A stretch of DNA of 64,000 nucleotides from assembly GCF_000819685.1 (NCBI RefSeq), contig NZ_CDBR01000017.1, positions 1 to 64,000 of the forward strand, read 5' to 3'. The first letter of the stretch is position 1; each line of letters starts with the position of its first letter. A model generated the notes under the pieces. That model saw only the letters and a list, made by a program, of their open reading frames with translations. It was not told where the DNA came from and made no database searches. Shown in pieces: positions 45,054 through 59,296 of this stretch. The translations under genes were made by a program, and so were the position numbers. The stretch comes from Aeromonas allosaccharophila. GTDB taxonomy: Bacteria > Pseudomonadota > Gammaproteobacteria > Enterobacterales > Aeromonadaceae.

Positions 45054-46388
45054 TTACTTGTCAGCCTTGCCGCGCATCTGGTGCTTCACGAACACGGCAA
45101 TCAGTGCCGCTACCGCGAGTGCCATCGGGTAGAAACTCATGCTCACCACGGCCAACGGCGACAGGGCGAAGATGGAGCCCAACAGCAGCGCCTGTGCGCC
45201 CCAGGGGATCAGACCCTGTACCACGCAGGAGAAGATATCGAGCATGGAGGCGGCGCGGCGCGGGGTGACACCGTGGTGTTCGGCCAGATCCCGGGCCACC
45301 TTGCTGGCGACAATAATGGCCACCGTGTTGTTGGCGGTGCAGAGGTTGGTGAGGCTCACCACCCCGGCAATGCCGAGCTCCGCCGCTTTCTCGTTCTGTT
45401 CGCCGTTGTGCTCGCGAGTGAAACGGGCAATCAGGGCGCTGATGCGCTCGCTGATCCAGGCCAGACCACCCTGACGCTCCATCAGGGCGCCGAGGCCGCC
45501 GATCAGCATGGAGAGCAGGAAGATCTCCTGCATGCCGGTAAAGCCCTGATAGATATCCTTGCTGAACTGACCGATGGCGTAGCCGTTGACCATGCCCACC
45601 GCACCGGCGGCCAGAATGCCGATCCCCAGCACCACGAACACATTCACCCCGGCGAGCGCCAACCCCAGAATGAGCAGGTAAGGCATCACCTTGAACAGCT
45701 CGATGGCAGTGTCGTTGGCAGGGGCTTCACCCACAGACCCCAGGGTCAGATAGAGCAGGATCACCGTGATGGCGGCGGGGGCGGCAATCTTGAAGTTCTC
45801 GCGGAACTTGTCCTTCATCTCGCAGCCCTGGCTGCGGGTGGCCGCAATGGTGGTGTCTGAGATGATGGAGAGGTTATCGCCAAACATGGCGCCGGAGAGA
45901 ATGGTGCCCGCCATCAGCACCGGATCGATGCCGGCCGCCTGCGCCACGCCAAGGGCCACGGGCGCTACGGCGCCTATGGTGCCCATGGAGGTACCCATGG
46001 CGGTAGCAATAAAGGCAGAGATCAGGAACAGTCCGGGCAACAGCGCCCAGCCGGGGATGAGCGACAGACCCAGCGCCACAGTGGCATCTACGCCGCCGGT
46101 GGCCTTGGCCACGCTGGCAAAGGCGCCCGCCAGCAGATAGATAAGGCACATCGCCATGATGTTGCTGTGGCCGACCCCCTTGAAAAAGGTCTCCAGATTG
46201 CTGTTGAAGCCCTCTTTGCCAAGCAGCAGGGCGAGCATCACGGCAGGCAGGGCCGCGACGGGGGCAGGCAGCTGATAGAAGGCGAATTCGACCCCCTGCA
46301 GGGTCAGCCAGGTACCGGTACCGATAAAGAGTGCGAGAAAAACCAGAAGTGGCAGCAAGGCCCTGGCACTGGGTTGAGTCTGGATCAT
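45054..46388 (-). CDS. NhaC-family Na+/H+ antiporter-like membrane protein
   Basis: A 444-aa transporter with about eleven hydrophobic segments. Family blocks are GAFASVAKATGGVDA, AFIATAMGTSMGTIGAVAPVA, GAMFGDNLSIISDTTIAA, LSMLIGGLGALMERQGG and TNLCTANNTVAIIV. The superfamily includes Na+/H+ antiporters and amino-acid transporters, so the substrate is uncertain. The start at 46388 follows AGAGGAA; the frame open to 46517 is not supported. It starts divergently from dapB. Confidence 0.85.
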   Translation of the reverse strand: MIQTQPSARALLPLLVFLALFIGTGTWLTLQGVEFAFYQLPAPVAALPAVMLALLLGKEGFNSNLETFFKGVGHSNIMAMCLIYLLAGAFASVAKATGGVDATVALGLSLIPGWALLPGLFLISAFIATAMGTSMGTIGAVAPVALGVAQAAGIDPVLMAGTILSGAMFGDNLSIISDTTIAATRSQGCEMKDKFRENFKIAAPAAITVILLYLTLGSVGEAPANDTAIELFKVMPYLLILGLALAGVNVFVVLGIGILAAGAVGMVNGYAIGQFSKDIYQGFTGMQEIFLLSMLIGGLGALMERQGGLAWISERISALIARFTREHNGEQNEKAAELGIAGVVSLTNLCTANNTVAIIVASKVARDLAEHHGVTPRRAASMLDIFSCVVQGLIPWGAQALLLGSIFALSPLAVVSMSFYPMALAVAALIAVFVKHQMRGKADK

Positions 46389-47537
<1,149 letters not shown>

Positions 47538-47578
47538 TGCCTCTGTGCGGCACGGTTGTGCGACTGGTACCCAGTGAA

Positions 47579-47602
47579 GAACCCCGGCTTGCCGGGGTTT
47601 TT
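47579..47602 (+). terminator. Intrinsic terminator of dapB
   Basis: AACCCCGGC/GCCGGGGTT hairpin with five T, 42 bases after the stop. Confidence 0.88.
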
Positions 47603-48032
47603 GCTGCCTGCCATTCAGAGTGTGTGAAAAATAAGGCTCTGCCGCTGTTTTATCTCTGAATGCCTTATAAATCGCATCATTGCTTTATCCCCCAGATTTT
47701 TCCTTTCTAAATGTCATCGCCAGGTAACGGATTTGAGCATCTTTATGGCTGATACAGCCATTTTTTTACACACCACAAAAAAGACTAAAAATTCAAACGC
47801 AGAAAAACGTTTTCTATTTTTCTCGTTCAATCTTGTCACCTAAAAGAAGTCGGATTAATCATTAATCATTTTAATTTTGAAAAAAATTGCATTGTTTTTA
47901 TTGGGTTTTTTGTTGGTTTTTGTCGCTATTGCGGGCTTGGGTGCGTCTTTTGGTAGTGGTTTTTCCTTTTCTTTCGCGAGAGGGGGTTGCAAAGCGATAG
48001 AGTGCATAGATAATGGGTAATGTTGCTTGTTT
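47603..48032. other. AT-rich non-coding region upstream of carA
   Basis: About 430 bases, distinctly AT-rich compared with flanking genes. A minus-strand frame at 47855-48139 encodes a Lys-rich low-complexity peptide across the carA promoter and is not considered a gene. No RNA gene recognised. Confidence 0.4.
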
Positions 48033-48050
48033 ATTGAATTTAGATGCATT
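48033..48050. promoter_or_regulatory. Putative ARG box upstream of carA
   Basis: TGAAT-TTAG-ATGCA (48035-48048) matches 9 of 10 arm bases of the arginine-repressor half-operator TGAAT-WWWW-ATTCA. A second box at the usual 21-base offset is not convincing. Arginine control of carAB is established in enterobacteria. Confidence 0.45.
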
Positions 48051-48067
48051 TCATCTGAGAAAAGACG

Positions 48068-48095
48068 TTGAAATGCCACTTTTTTTAAGTAGAAT
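48068..48095 (+). promoter_or_regulatory. Predicted carA promoter
   Basis: TTGAAA (48068-48073), 16-base spacer, TAGAAT (48090-48095). The transcription start would be near 48102, giving a leader of about 105 bases. Confidence 0.5.
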
Positions 48096-48206
48096 GCGCC
48101 CAATTTGCCAGAAATCTGCCGGGTTCGAGTCCTGTCCAAGACCGGAACCGAGCCCGCAACACCCAGGTAAATTGCTGAATTTAAAGCTAAATAACTGGAG
48201 GTTGTC

Positions 48207-49343
48207 TTGAATCACACTGCATTGCTAGTGCTGGAAGATGGAACTGTGTTCAAAGGCGTGTCGATAGGCGCCGAGGGATGTTCCGTTGGTGAAGTGGTTT
48301 TCAATACGTCGATGACGGGCTATCAGGAAATCCTCACCGATCCCTCTTATTCCCGTCAGATAGTCACCCTCACTTACCCCCATATAGGCAACACCGGCAC
48401 CAACAGCGAAGATGAAGAGTCCAGTCAAATCCATGCTCAGGGATTGATCATCCGGGACCTTCCGATACTTGCCTCCAATTTCCGCAATCAGCAATCCCTC
48501 TCCGATTACCTAAAGTCTCACAACATCGTTGGCATCGCCGACATCGACACCCGCAAACTGACCCGCATCTTGCGCGAGAAAGGCGCTCAGGCTGGCTGCA
48601 TTCTAGCTGGCAAGCAGATAGATGAAGCGTTCGCCCTCGAACAGGCCCGCGCCTTCCCCGGTCTGAAAGGGATGGATCTGGCCAAAGAGGTGACGGTTGG
48701 TGAGGCGTACAACTGGACCGAAGGGAGCTGGCAGCTTGGCAAGGGGCACGTCACCCCGGATGCCGACCAGCTCAAATACCACGTGGTGGCCTATGACTTT
48801 GGCGTCAAGCGCAACATCCTGCGGATGCTGGTTGACCGTGGCTGCCGCCTGACCGTAGTACCGGCCAAGACACCGGCCGCCGAAGTTCTGGCGATGAACC
48901 CGGATGGCATCTTCCTCTCCAACGGCCCCGGCGACCCCGAGCCCTGCAACTACGCCATCGAGGCCATCAAGGCTTTCCTCAATACCAACACGCCGGTATT
49001 CGGCATCTGTCTGGGGCACCAGCTGCTGGGTCTGGCCTCCGGTGCCAAGACCGTCAAGATGAAGTTTGGCCACCACGGTGCCAACCACCCGGTGAAGAGC
49101 CTCGATGACAACACCGTGATGATCACTGCCCAGAACCACGGTTTTGCGGTAGACGAGAACAGCCTGCCGGATTGCCTGCGCGCCACCCACGTCTCCCTGT
49201 TCGATGGCTCCCTGCAGGGTATCCATCGCACCGACCGTCCGGTCTTCAGCTTCCAGGGACACCCCGAAGCGAGCCCGGGCCCGCACGATTGTGCCGGTCT
49301 CTTTGACCACTTTATTGAATTGATCAAGCAGTATCGCGCTTAA
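48207..49343 (+). CDS. carA: Carbamoyl-phosphate synthase small subunit
   Basis: Glutamine amidotransferase subunit supplying ammonia to CarB for arginine and pyrimidine synthesis. It is 378 aa. The class I glutaminase triad is visible: Cys268 in [11 protein letters not shown], His352 and Glu354 in [11 protein letters not shown]. The start codon is TTG with CTGGAGG five bases upstream. E. coli carA also starts with UUG, so the unusual start appears conserved. carB follows after 16 bases. Confidence 0.96.
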   Translation: MNHTALLVLEDGTVFKGVSIGAEGCSVGEVVFNTSMTGYQEILTDPSYSRQIVTLTYPHIGNTGTNSEDEESSQIHAQGLIIRDLPILASNFRNQQSLSDYLKSHNIVGIADIDTRKLTRILREKGAQAGCILAGKQIDEAFALEQARAFPGLKGMDLAKEVTVGEAYNWTEGSWQLGKGHVTPDADQLKYHVVAYDFGVKRNILRMLVDRGCRLTVVPAKTPAAEVLAMNPDGIFLSNGPGDPEPCNYAIEAIKAFLNTNTPVFGICLGHQLLGLASGAKTVKMKFGHHGANHPVKSLDDNTVMITAQNHGFAVDENSLPDCLRATHVSLFDGSLQGIHRTDRPVFSFQGHPEASPGPHDCAGLFDHFIELIKQYRA

Positions 49344-49359
49344 GAGGAAAAGAGAAGCC

Positions 49360-52584
<3,225 letters not shown>

Positions 52585-52623
52585 GCGGTTTGCCGCGGGC
52601 ATCAGCCCGACTCGCCAGACGAT

Positions 52624-52658
52624 CAACCCCCGCCAGCGATGGCGGGGGTTTCTTTTTA
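52624..52658 (+). terminator. Intrinsic terminator of carAB
   Basis: AACCCCCGCC/GGCGGGGGTT hairpin followed by TCTTTTTAT, 40 bases after the carB stop. Confidence 0.9.
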
Positions 52659-52873
52659 TCTGTCGCTAACCGTTCGGTTCGGGCCGGGTGAGTCATTGAT
52701 GACGGTGATGAGTGCTGCATTGCAGACAGCGGATGGCGTGTGGGGTGGCAAAAGCAGGCAAGGGGAGGGAATGCCGCGAGCGCGGGTTTCAACTGCAGCA
52801 GGCAATCCTCTACAATGGCGCCACTTTGCTTGTCAGTGCAGTGCCAGCGGCGCTGCCTGTAGGGCCAACAAAA

Positions 52874-54037
52874 ATGGACATGCTTATGACCGCTTTGCCT
52901 TCCTGTCGTCTTCTCGCCTTCTGCTCTGCCTTGCTGCTGGCCGGTTGTGCCAGTGATCCCGCCTCTGCACCAACCAAAGAGGTGAGCGTGAGTAACCCCA
53001 AAACGCCGCCAGCCATGCAGCCGCGCAAACCGGCGGATATGAAGAGCCGCATCGTGCGCTTCTTGCCCCGTCAGGTGCCGGACAAACAGGGGTGGGCCAA
53101 CGACGTGGTGACGGCGCTCACCACCCAGGGGGTGACGGTCAGTGATCACAACGTCTGTAGCGTGCTGGCGGTGGCGGAGCAGGAAGCCACCTATCAGGCC
53201 GACCCCGTGGTGCCGGGTCTTGGCAAGATCGCCTGGAAAGAGATCAACTCACGGGCAGCCAAGCTGCTGATCCCCGAATTTATGGTGCGGGCCGCGCTCT
53301 CTATCAACTCGCCGACCGGCAAGAGCTACGCCGAGCGCATCGACAAGTTGCGTACCGAGCGGGAGATGAGCGAAATTTTCGAAGACATGATCAGCATGTT
53401 GCCGATGGGCAAGACGCTGTTTGGCAACCTCAACCCGGTGCATACCGGTGGCCCGATGCAGGTGAGTATCGCCTTTGCCGAGGCCAACGCTCGCGGTTAC
53501 CCCTATCCCGTCAAGAACTCCATTCGTCACGAAGTCTTTACCCGTCGCGGCGGCATCTGGTTTGGCACCAAGCATATTTTCGGTTATCCCGTTGACTACC
53601 CGGATACCCTCTACCGCTTTGCCGATTTCAACGCCGGCTGGTATGCCAGCCGTAACGCCGCCTTTCAGGCCGCCGTCAGCCGCTTGAGTGGCAAAACTCT
53701 GGCGCTGGACGGGGATCTGATCCGCTATGACTCGGATCTGCCGGGCAACACCGAACTGGCCGTCTACACCCTCGCCAACCGAGTCAATATGAGCAAACAG
53801 GCGATCCACCAGAGCCTCAAACTTGGCGATACCGCCGAGTTTGCCGAGACCGACCTCTACCATCGAGTCTTTACCCTGGCCGACCAGCAAGCGGGCAAGC
53901 GGCAGCCCCGCGCCATCCTGCCCGGCATTGTGCTAAAGAGCCCGAAAATTACCCGCAACCTCACCACCGCCTGGTTTGCCAAGCGAGTGGATGACCGGGA
54001 ACAGCGCTGCGTGCGGCAGATGGCGACGATTAGGTAG
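52874..54037 (+). CDS. DUF1615-family lipoprotein
   Basis: A 387-aa predicted lipoprotein with signal MDMLMTALPS...LLLAGC (Cys25). A conserved domain follows (HNVCSVLAVAEQEATYQADP, MLPMGKTLFGNLNPVHTGGP, MQVSIAFAEANARGYPYP, FADFNAGWYASRNAAFQAAV) that I place in the uncharacterised DUF1615 family. Glu residues in AVAEQE-type context recall lysozyme-like folds, but that is speculation. The start is chosen near the signal peptide; three in-frame ATGs (52874, 52880, 52886) are possible and the ribosome site is weak. The frame stays open upstream to 52712 without support. Confidence 0.75.
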   Translation: MDMLMTALPSCRLLAFCSALLLAGCASDPASAPTKEVSVSNPKTPPAMQPRKPADMKSRIVRFLPRQVPDKQGWANDVVTALTTQGVTVSDHNVCSVLAVAEQEATYQADPVVPGLGKIAWKEINSRAAKLLIPEFMVRAALSINSPTGKSYAERIDKLRTEREMSEIFEDMISMLPMGKTLFGNLNPVHTGGPMQVSIAFAEANARGYPYPVKNSIRHEVFTRRGGIWFGTKHIFGYPVDYPDTLYRFADFNAGWYASRNAAFQAAVSRLSGKTLALDGDLIRYDSDLPGNTELAVYTLANRVNMSKQAIHQSLKLGDTAEFAETDLYHRVFTLADQQAGKRQPRAILPGIVLKSPKITRNLTTAWFAKRVDDREQRCVRQMATIR

Positions 54038-54104
54038 GACTGGGTTTACTTCGAGACAAGTTGCCATGCTGGTTGCCATTGTTAATGGCAACCAGCAGAC
54101 ATGC

Positions 54105-54344
54105 TTAATAGACTCTCCAACGGAAGCCTTTAGCTTGCATGCAATCCGTGATGACTTCGTTTTTTTCTTCAGCAGAAATATCGTTAAGACGTATCTCATA
54201 TTTGCATTGAGATAATGCAGTGAGGGTATCGTCATCTGTAACGCCTTCTTTTTTCCATGTCGGTTGTGGTGGTGATGCACAGGATGTCATTAGCATGCTG
54301 ATGCTGGCCACTGCTGCTAATACCGACATTTTCTTGATGTTCAT
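54105..54344 (-). CDS. Small lipoprotein of unknown function
   Basis: A 79-aa protein with a lipoprotein signal (MNIKKMSVLAAVASISMLMTSC, Cys22). The short mature part has two further Cys (CKYEIRL, DCMQAKGFRW) that could form a disulfide. A GGGAG ribosome site is well placed. Base composition is lower in GC than neighbouring genes. The closing GFRW-type motif is common in small bacterial lipoproteins of unknown role. No function assigned. Confidence 0.7.
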   Translation of the reverse strand: MNIKKMSVLAAVASISMLMTSCASPPQPTWKKEGVTDDDTLTALSQCKYEIRLNDISAEEKNEVITDCMQAKGFRWRVY

Positions 54345-54443
54345 TAATCAACTCCCTTTGAATAGATGTATTTTGGTTTGTGAATGTGAATGTGAATATG
54401 GGTGAAAATTTTATGGCTCGGGCCGTACTTTAAGTCGGCATGT

Positions 54444-55301
54444 TTATTGGTGTGGTGTAATTCCCCGACATGTTGGATATCCACTGCATCCCCAAAACTG
54501 ATTGCCTTTGTTATCCCCACGTTTGGCGGTACGTAATACCATCAGATTGCCGCATTTGGGGCATAGCGGATTCGGTTTTGTGAGTGGTTCGGTGATGGTT
54601 GGCGCGGCGTTCACCACCTGATTGACGACTGGCATCGCAGCTACGGATAAAAGCGGCTGGGGAACCTCGCTGTGACGCGCTTTTAACTGCGCTACATGCT
54701 GTTTATGGGTCAGCCAATTGGCGGCCAGTCGTCCCCGCTGGATGGTGTCGATCACCCGAGTAACTTCGGCAGGGGTCAACACCGGCGTGGTTTTGCCTTT
54801 GATATAGCGAATAAGCCCGCGGTTCATCACGTTATCCGGCATCGGGGTTTTAAAGGTGCAGTCGCCAATAAAGTAGATGATCGAGTGGAGCTGATGATCA
54901 GCAAGACCCAGCAGGGATTTGAGCGTCATCAGGTGCAGATAGTTCTGGCGCAGCGGATTTTGAAAGGTATGCCTTCGGCGATAGAGCTGCTGGGTCCAGC
55001 TCTTATGGGCCGGATTGCCAAATATCCACCCCTTGATGTTTTTGGTCTCGATCACAAACAGCCCGAAGCGCGAGACGATCACATGGTCGATCTGGGTAGT
55101 GCCCTGCGGGGTTGGCAGTGTCACATTCTTGAGCAGGTGGTACTCCCGTTTGTCGAGAAAAAGCCGGATGCCCAGATTGATGAATGCCTCCCCGATCATC
55201 CCCTTGAACCAGAGCGTTTTGATCAGGGTGACAATCAACAGCAGGGGCAGCAGATACCAGAGCTGGCCCAGCAGAAGGACAATGATGGCAGTGACGTCCA
55301 T
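54444..55301 (-). CDS. Membrane-anchored NERD-domain protein with a topoisomerase-type zinc ribbon
   Basis: A 285-aa protein. One or two N-terminal membrane segments (about 5-30) come first. A nuclease-related NERD domain follows (about 33-145) with the restriction-endonuclease-like core IDHVIVSRFGLFVIETKN (Asp72, Glu85, Lys87). The C-terminal zinc ribbon is of the topoisomerase I type (CPKC at 247-250, CSGYPTC at 272-278). The domain set suggests DNA or RNA binding and cleavage near the inner membrane. The biological role is unknown. Single gene with a short gap to the upstream periplasmic-protein gene. Confidence 0.8.
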   Translation of the reverse strand: MDVTAIIVLLLGQLWYLLPLLLIVTLIKTLWFKGMIGEAFINLGIRLFLDKREYHLLKNVTLPTPQGTTQIDHVIVSRFGLFVIETKNIKGWIFGNPAHKSWTQQLYRRRHTFQNPLRQNYLHLMTLKSLLGLADHQLHSIIYFIGDCTFKTPMPDNVMNRGLIRYIKGKTTPVLTPAEVTRVIDTIQRGRLAANWLTHKQHVAQLKARHSEVPQPLLSVAAMPVVNQVVNAAPTITEPLTKPNPLCPKCGNLMVLRTAKRGDNKGNQFWGCSGYPTCRGITPHQ

Positions 55302-55340
55302 GTCAGCTCGCTTGTCAGGATTGAGATGTTGCGGAAGGGA

Positions 55341-55802
55341 TCACATCCCCGCTGGCCGATAGACGCAGTCACTCAGGTCGCCAAGCACCGTTTTGGTGCT
55401 CTGCGGGGTGGGAGCAAAACTGGCCACCTTCTTGTCATCGACATAGACGTCGAATGCGCTGGCCTTGGTGATGACTTCAAGGAAAGAGGCCCAAGCATTG
55501 TCTCCATTGCGCCAACCCAGTTTCTCCGGTAGCCAGTAGCCATTGCCATCGATCAGCAGTTCTACCTTGCGGTTATCTGCGGGGGAAAGATCCTGTCCGT
55601 TCGCCAGGGCAAAACTGACACCGGTGAGTTCGCCATTCTCTGAATAGCCCACGTCGCAGCTGAGGGTGAAGGTATCCCCCTGTTCATTCTTGATGAGATG
55701 TTCTGCGACCCCCTGGCCGAAGCCACTACTCCAGACATTCGGGATCGCCATGGCGGCCGGGGTCAGCAGGCTGGTGCAGAGCAGCAAGACTTTGAAACGC
55801 AT
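55341..55802 (-). CDS. Secreted or periplasmic protein of unknown function
   Basis: A 153-aa protein with a clear Sec signal peptide (MRFKVLLLCTSLLTPAAMA) and two Cys in the mature part (LSCDVGY, LSDCVYRP) that may form a disulfide. AGGAG lies correctly before the ATG at 55802; the frame to 55847 is rejected. It is upstream of and probably cotranscribed with the NERD gene (39-base gap). No family recognised. Confidence 0.7.
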   Translation of the reverse strand: MRFKVLLLCTSLLTPAAMAIPNVWSSGFGQGVAEHLIKNEQGDTFTLSCDVGYSENGELTGVSFALANGQDLSPADNRKVELLIDGNGYWLPEKLGWRNGDNAWASFLEVITKASAFDVYVDDKKVASFAPTPQSTKTVLGDLSDCVYRPAGM

Positions 55803-55949
55803 GATCACTCCTGGATAGATGGGCAATAGGGCTTCGAAGTGAACCATTCTAGCAATCCCATCAAAAGGAATATGTGATTGATTGCACTAACTCTGTGACA
55901 AGGCGGGATTTTTCGGAGCAGGCTGTGGTTGATGGCAAATCGCAGGTGC

Positions 55950-55970
55950 AAAAAAGCCCCTTGGTGGGGA
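55950..55970 (-). terminator. Probable terminator of the barrel-protein gene
   Basis: CCCC/GGGG hairpin with a five-base loop, followed on the minus strand by six T. Confidence 0.6.
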
Positions 55971-56076
55971 TTGGTGCCTGACAAAGCATGTGTAGGGATT
56001 ATCAATCGAACAGGATGCGGCCGCTGTGGCTCGGCTTGACCTGATTGCCATCGCTAGGCAGGCACAAAATAACGGC

Positions 56077-57042
56077 TTAGAAGCTCATGGCCAGCCCGAT
56101 GGAATAACCGTTGGTGTTGTGGCTGAACATATAGCGGGCGACCAGACGGGTGCGGCTGACGATGATGTCGTATTTGCTGCTGTCGATCTCCAGCCCCAGA
56201 CCAAGGGAGTTGAGGGAGTTGAACCCGAGCAGGCCGCGCTGCTCACCGAGGTATTCGGTGCGCGCACCCTCCATCACATAGCGCAGCGGACGATCGAGCA
56301 GGGTCCAGTCAAACACCGGGGCCCGGCGGCGCAGATAGAGGCCGAGGTTCTCCGCCTCGGCGCTGCCGCGTACGCTTTGCGTGGTGTTGCCAAAGCTCTG
56401 CAGGTGCTGGTAGGAGTAACGCAATTCGGCATCGATATCCTGGGTTTTGGAAAATAGCTCGTAGTCGAGCATCAGCGAGCCCCCCAGCCCGTACATATTG
56501 AGCTGACCGTTATCGAGAAAATCCAGTGAGTAGCCCTTGGTGCGATCCAGCAGCCAGTTGCCGATCCGCAGATCGCTGGCCATGGTGCCCAGCGAGACGT
56601 TGGCGATGGGGCGCAGTACCCAGTGGCCGCCATGCTGGTCTTCATGAAGGGCGATATCCCAGCCAACCCCGCCCGAGGCGGTCACGCTGTTCCATTTGGT
56701 CGGGATGGTGCGGCTATCGGTGCCGTTGCTCACCACAAACTGGGGATCGTAGCGGCTAAAACCGATCGCCCCTTCCAGATAGATGGGCACGGCCTCGCTC
56801 ATGGTGGCACCGCCACCGATCTGGGTCATGTTGAGGGCGGCGGATTGATCGGTGCCGCTGCCGATATTCAGGTTGCTGGCGGTGATGTCGGGCACCACGG
56901 TGAAGGTCATCAGCGACAGCACCGCATTGGCACGATCCTGTGCCCACTCCTGCTCTTGTGTCGCGCCATGGACGGCGCTGCCGGATAGCGCCAGCAGCAT
57001 CGGTAACAACATCAGCAATAAAGAGGATAAAGGTCGGAGCAT
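56077..57042 (-). CDS. Outer-membrane beta-barrel protein, autotransporter-like, no passenger
   Basis: A 321-aa protein with a signal peptide (to about residue 26, ending VHGA). The rest alternates polar and hydrophobic residues in many short strands rich in aromatic residues. It ends in SIGLAMSF, a C-terminal phenylalanine typical of barrel proteins folded by the Bam machinery. Similarity is to autotransporter-barrel-like hypothetical proteins. There is no room for a passenger domain. Function unknown. It is transcribed alone. Confidence 0.65.
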   Translation of the reverse strand: MLRPLSSLLLMLLPMLLALSGSAVHGATQEQEWAQDRANAVLSLMTFTVVPDITASNLNIGSGTDQSAALNMTQIGGGATMSEAVPIYLEGAIGFSRYDPQFVVSNGTDSRTIPTKWNSVTASGGVGWDIALHEDQHGGHWVLRPIANVSLGTMASDLRIGNWLLDRTKGYSLDFLDNGQLNMYGLGGSLMLDYELFSKTQDIDAELRYSYQHLQSFGNTTQSVRGSAEAENLGLYLRRRAPVFDWTLLDRPLRYVMEGARTEYLGEQRGLLGFNSLNSLGLGLEIDSSKYDIIVSRTRLVARYMFSHNTNGYSIGLAMSF

Positions 57043-57311
57043 GCGCGTGGTTCCCGATCAGCGGAGTCTGGTGGCCTTGCCCTTACTGTAGCGAGCTTCC
57101 TTAGGGCTGTCTTGACGCAGGTGAACGGTAGTGTAACCAGTGGGGCTATATGCTGACACTGTCCAGAGATGAAAAACATTTATTGCAATACTGCTCTAAT
57201 CGGAAATGCTTGATGTGGCTCATAGTTCTTGCGAATGAGCGGCACAACCGGCTGTATCAGCGAGATGGTTAAATATAATCAATGAGTTGACAAAAATAAC
57301 AGGAGCTCGGG

Positions 57312-59285
57312 ATGAACAGACTCGGATTAGCTAGCAAGATGTTGCTGGCAATTTGCCTGCCGTTATTAGCGTTGCTATTTTTCGCCAGCCACTATGCATA
57401 CGACAGGTATCAGGCTGCCCATGAGATGGAGCAAGCCCTGCAGCAGCTCACCGTGGTGAAAAGCAGTGCCCAGCTGGTGCATGAACTGCAAAAGGAGCGG
57501 GGCATGTCGGCGGGGTTTATCGGCTCGCAGGGGCGTAAATTCGCCGATGTTCTGCCGCGTCAAACGCTGTTGGTTGACGAGGCGATCCGCCATTTTCAGG
57601 CACAAGAGCAGGGGATGGCTCATGAGGCGGTGGCTCAGGGATTGAGCGAGTTGGCAGGGATCCGCGATCAGGTGAGCAAGCTGACCATCGAAGCGCCCCG
57701 TCAGGTCGCCTTCTATAGCCAGTTAATTGCCTCTTTGCTCAAGGTAGTGGATGAGATTAGCCTGCGCAGCCAAGATGCCGGGATCGCACTGCAGACCAAT
57801 GCCTACGCCGCTTTCTTGCAAAACAAGGAGCGCATGGGGATGGAGCGGGCCACCCTCAGCAATGTGTTTGCCAAAGGGAGCTTCACCCCGGCAACCCAGC
57901 AGCAGTTTATGTCCCTGCTGGCTGCCCAGCAGAGTTACCTTGAGCGTTTTCGCGCTGTGGCAAGCGAGCCGCAGCGGGAACTACTTGCGCAGATAGAGCA
58001 AAATCCGGTCATGGAAGAGGTGGTGAAATTCGAGCAGCTGGCGCTTGGCAAGATGGCTGATGGGGGCTTCGGCGTTGATCCAGAGCGCTGGTTTGCCCTG
58101 AGTACCGAGAAGATCGAGCTGCTCAAGCAGGGGGAAGATCGGCTCTATCAGCAACTGTTCGAACGGGTTGAACAGATGCAGACCGAGAGTCAGCGCAATT
58201 TCTGGTGGGGGTCGCTGGCGGTGCTCTTTTGCCTGCTGTTGACCACCCTCATCAGTTGGAAGGTGTTGCGGGATGTGCATCTGGGTTTCATGGCACTGCA
58301 TCGTACCTTCTCTCAACTCGTCAACAACAACGATCTGACGGTCAGGGTGCAATGGCAATCCGGCGACGAGCTGGGGGCACTGTCGCGGGATCTCAACCGC
58401 TTCCTGCAACACCTCGAAGGGCTGCTGTTGGAGGTGCGCCGCTCCTGTGAGGTGCTGACCCGCAGTGCCAGCAACTCAAATGAGGTGATTGCCGAAGTGA
58501 ATGAGGGGGTGGTGCGTGGCGTCGGTCAGGTAGAGCTGGTAGCAACAGCTGCGACTGAAATGGCCTCAACGGTGGCTGAAATCGCTCGCAATGCTACCCA
58601 GACCTCGTTGGCAACCCAGCAGGCCATCGGTCGTGCCCGGCAGGGTGACAAAGATGTGGATCAGACCATTACCGCCATCGAACGGGTGGCCGGCACCCTC
58701 GACGAGACCCAGGTGTTGGTCAACAACCTGCATCAGGACACCGAATCTGCCGTCGAGGCGCTCAACCTCATCAAGCAGATCTCCGATCGCACCAATTTGC
58801 TGGCCCTCAACGCCGCCATTGAAGCCGCCCGGGCTGGCGAGTCGGGGCGCGGCTTTGCCGTAGTAGCTGACGAGGTGCGCTCGCTGGCGTCCCGAACCCA
58901 GCAGGCGGCCGATGATATCGAGCAGATGTTATCCCGCCTGCGTGTTGGGGCCCGTCAGGCGGTGGTAGCCATGCAGTCGGGCAGCGAGCAGGCGGGTCTC
59001 AGTGTCAGTGAAGCGCAGCGGGCGGGTCACGAGCTGACCGACATCGTCAACGAGGTGCGCAAGGTGAGTGACATGACGGCGCAGGTAGCAACCGCAACCG
59101 AGCAGCAGCGCTACGTGACCGACGATATCCAGCACAATGTGATGACCATCCGCGAAGTGTACGAGGCGCACCGTCAGCACTCGGTCACCCTGCAGCAAAA
59201 CAGTGCCGAGCTGGATCAGTTGGCACGGGAGCTGGCCGGACGTATTGCCAGCTTCAAGTTGCTGGAGAGAGCATCCCCCCACTGA
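57312..59285 (+). CDS. Methyl-accepting chemotaxis protein with NIT sensor domain
   Basis: A 657-aa chemoreceptor. It has a membrane segment at 8-28 and a large all-helical periplasmic sensor (about 45-290) that includes [16 protein letters not shown], the hallmark of nitrate/nitrite-sensing NIT domains. A second membrane segment is at 298-318, a HAMP domain at about 319-372, and a cytoplasmic signalling helix bundle with the CheA/CheW-binding tip at 490-525 ([19 protein letters not shown]). An AGGAG ribosome site precedes the ATG. No CheB/CheR tether pentapeptide is seen at the C-terminus. The ligand is unknown; nitrate is a family-based guess. Confidence 0.92.
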   Translation: MNRLGLASKMLLAICLPLLALLFFASHYAYDRYQAAHEMEQALQQLTVVKSSAQLVHELQKERGMSAGFIGSQGRKFADVLPRQTLLVDEAIRHFQAQEQGMAHEAVAQGLSELAGIRDQVSKLTIEAPRQVAFYSQLIASLLKVVDEISLRSQDAGIALQTNAYAAFLQNKERMGMERATLSNVFAKGSFTPATQQQFMSLLAAQQSYLERFRAVASEPQRELLAQIEQNPVMEEVVKFEQLALGKMADGGFGVDPERWFALSTEKIELLKQGEDRLYQQLFERVEQMQTESQRNFWWGSLAVLFCLLLTTLISWKVLRDVHLGFMALHRTFSQLVNNNDLTVRVQWQSGDELGALSRDLNRFLQHLEGLLLEVRRSCEVLTRSASNSNEVIAEVNEGVVRGVGQVELVATAATEMASTVAEIARNATQTSLATQQAIGRARQGDKDVDQTITAIERVAGTLDETQVLVNNLHQDTESAVEALNLIKQISDRTNLLALNAAIEAARAGESGRGFAVVADEVRSLASRTQQAADDIEQMLSRLRVGARQAVVAMQSGSEQAGLSVSEAQRAGHELTDIVNEVRKVSDMTAQVATATEQQRYVTDDIQHNVMTIREVYEAHRQHSVTLQQNSAELDQLARELAGRIASFKLLERASPH

Positions 59286-59296
59286 TCCATTTGCGC

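Noticed and set aside
47855-48139. Minus-strand frame of 94 codons upstream of carA
   Set aside because: Lys- and Asn-rich low-complexity peptide from an AT-rich promoter region, overlapping the predicted carA promoter, without a ribosome site or homologue I recognise.
48115-48140. tRNA T-arm-like sequence GGGTTCGAGTCC in the carA leader
   Set aside because: The flanking bases do not form a T-stem, and no anticodon arm, D-arm or acceptor stem can be found around it.
57205-57240. Possible sigma-54 promoter (TGGC...TTGC) before the chemoreceptor
   Set aside because: The GG and GC elements are two bases too far apart for sigma-54.
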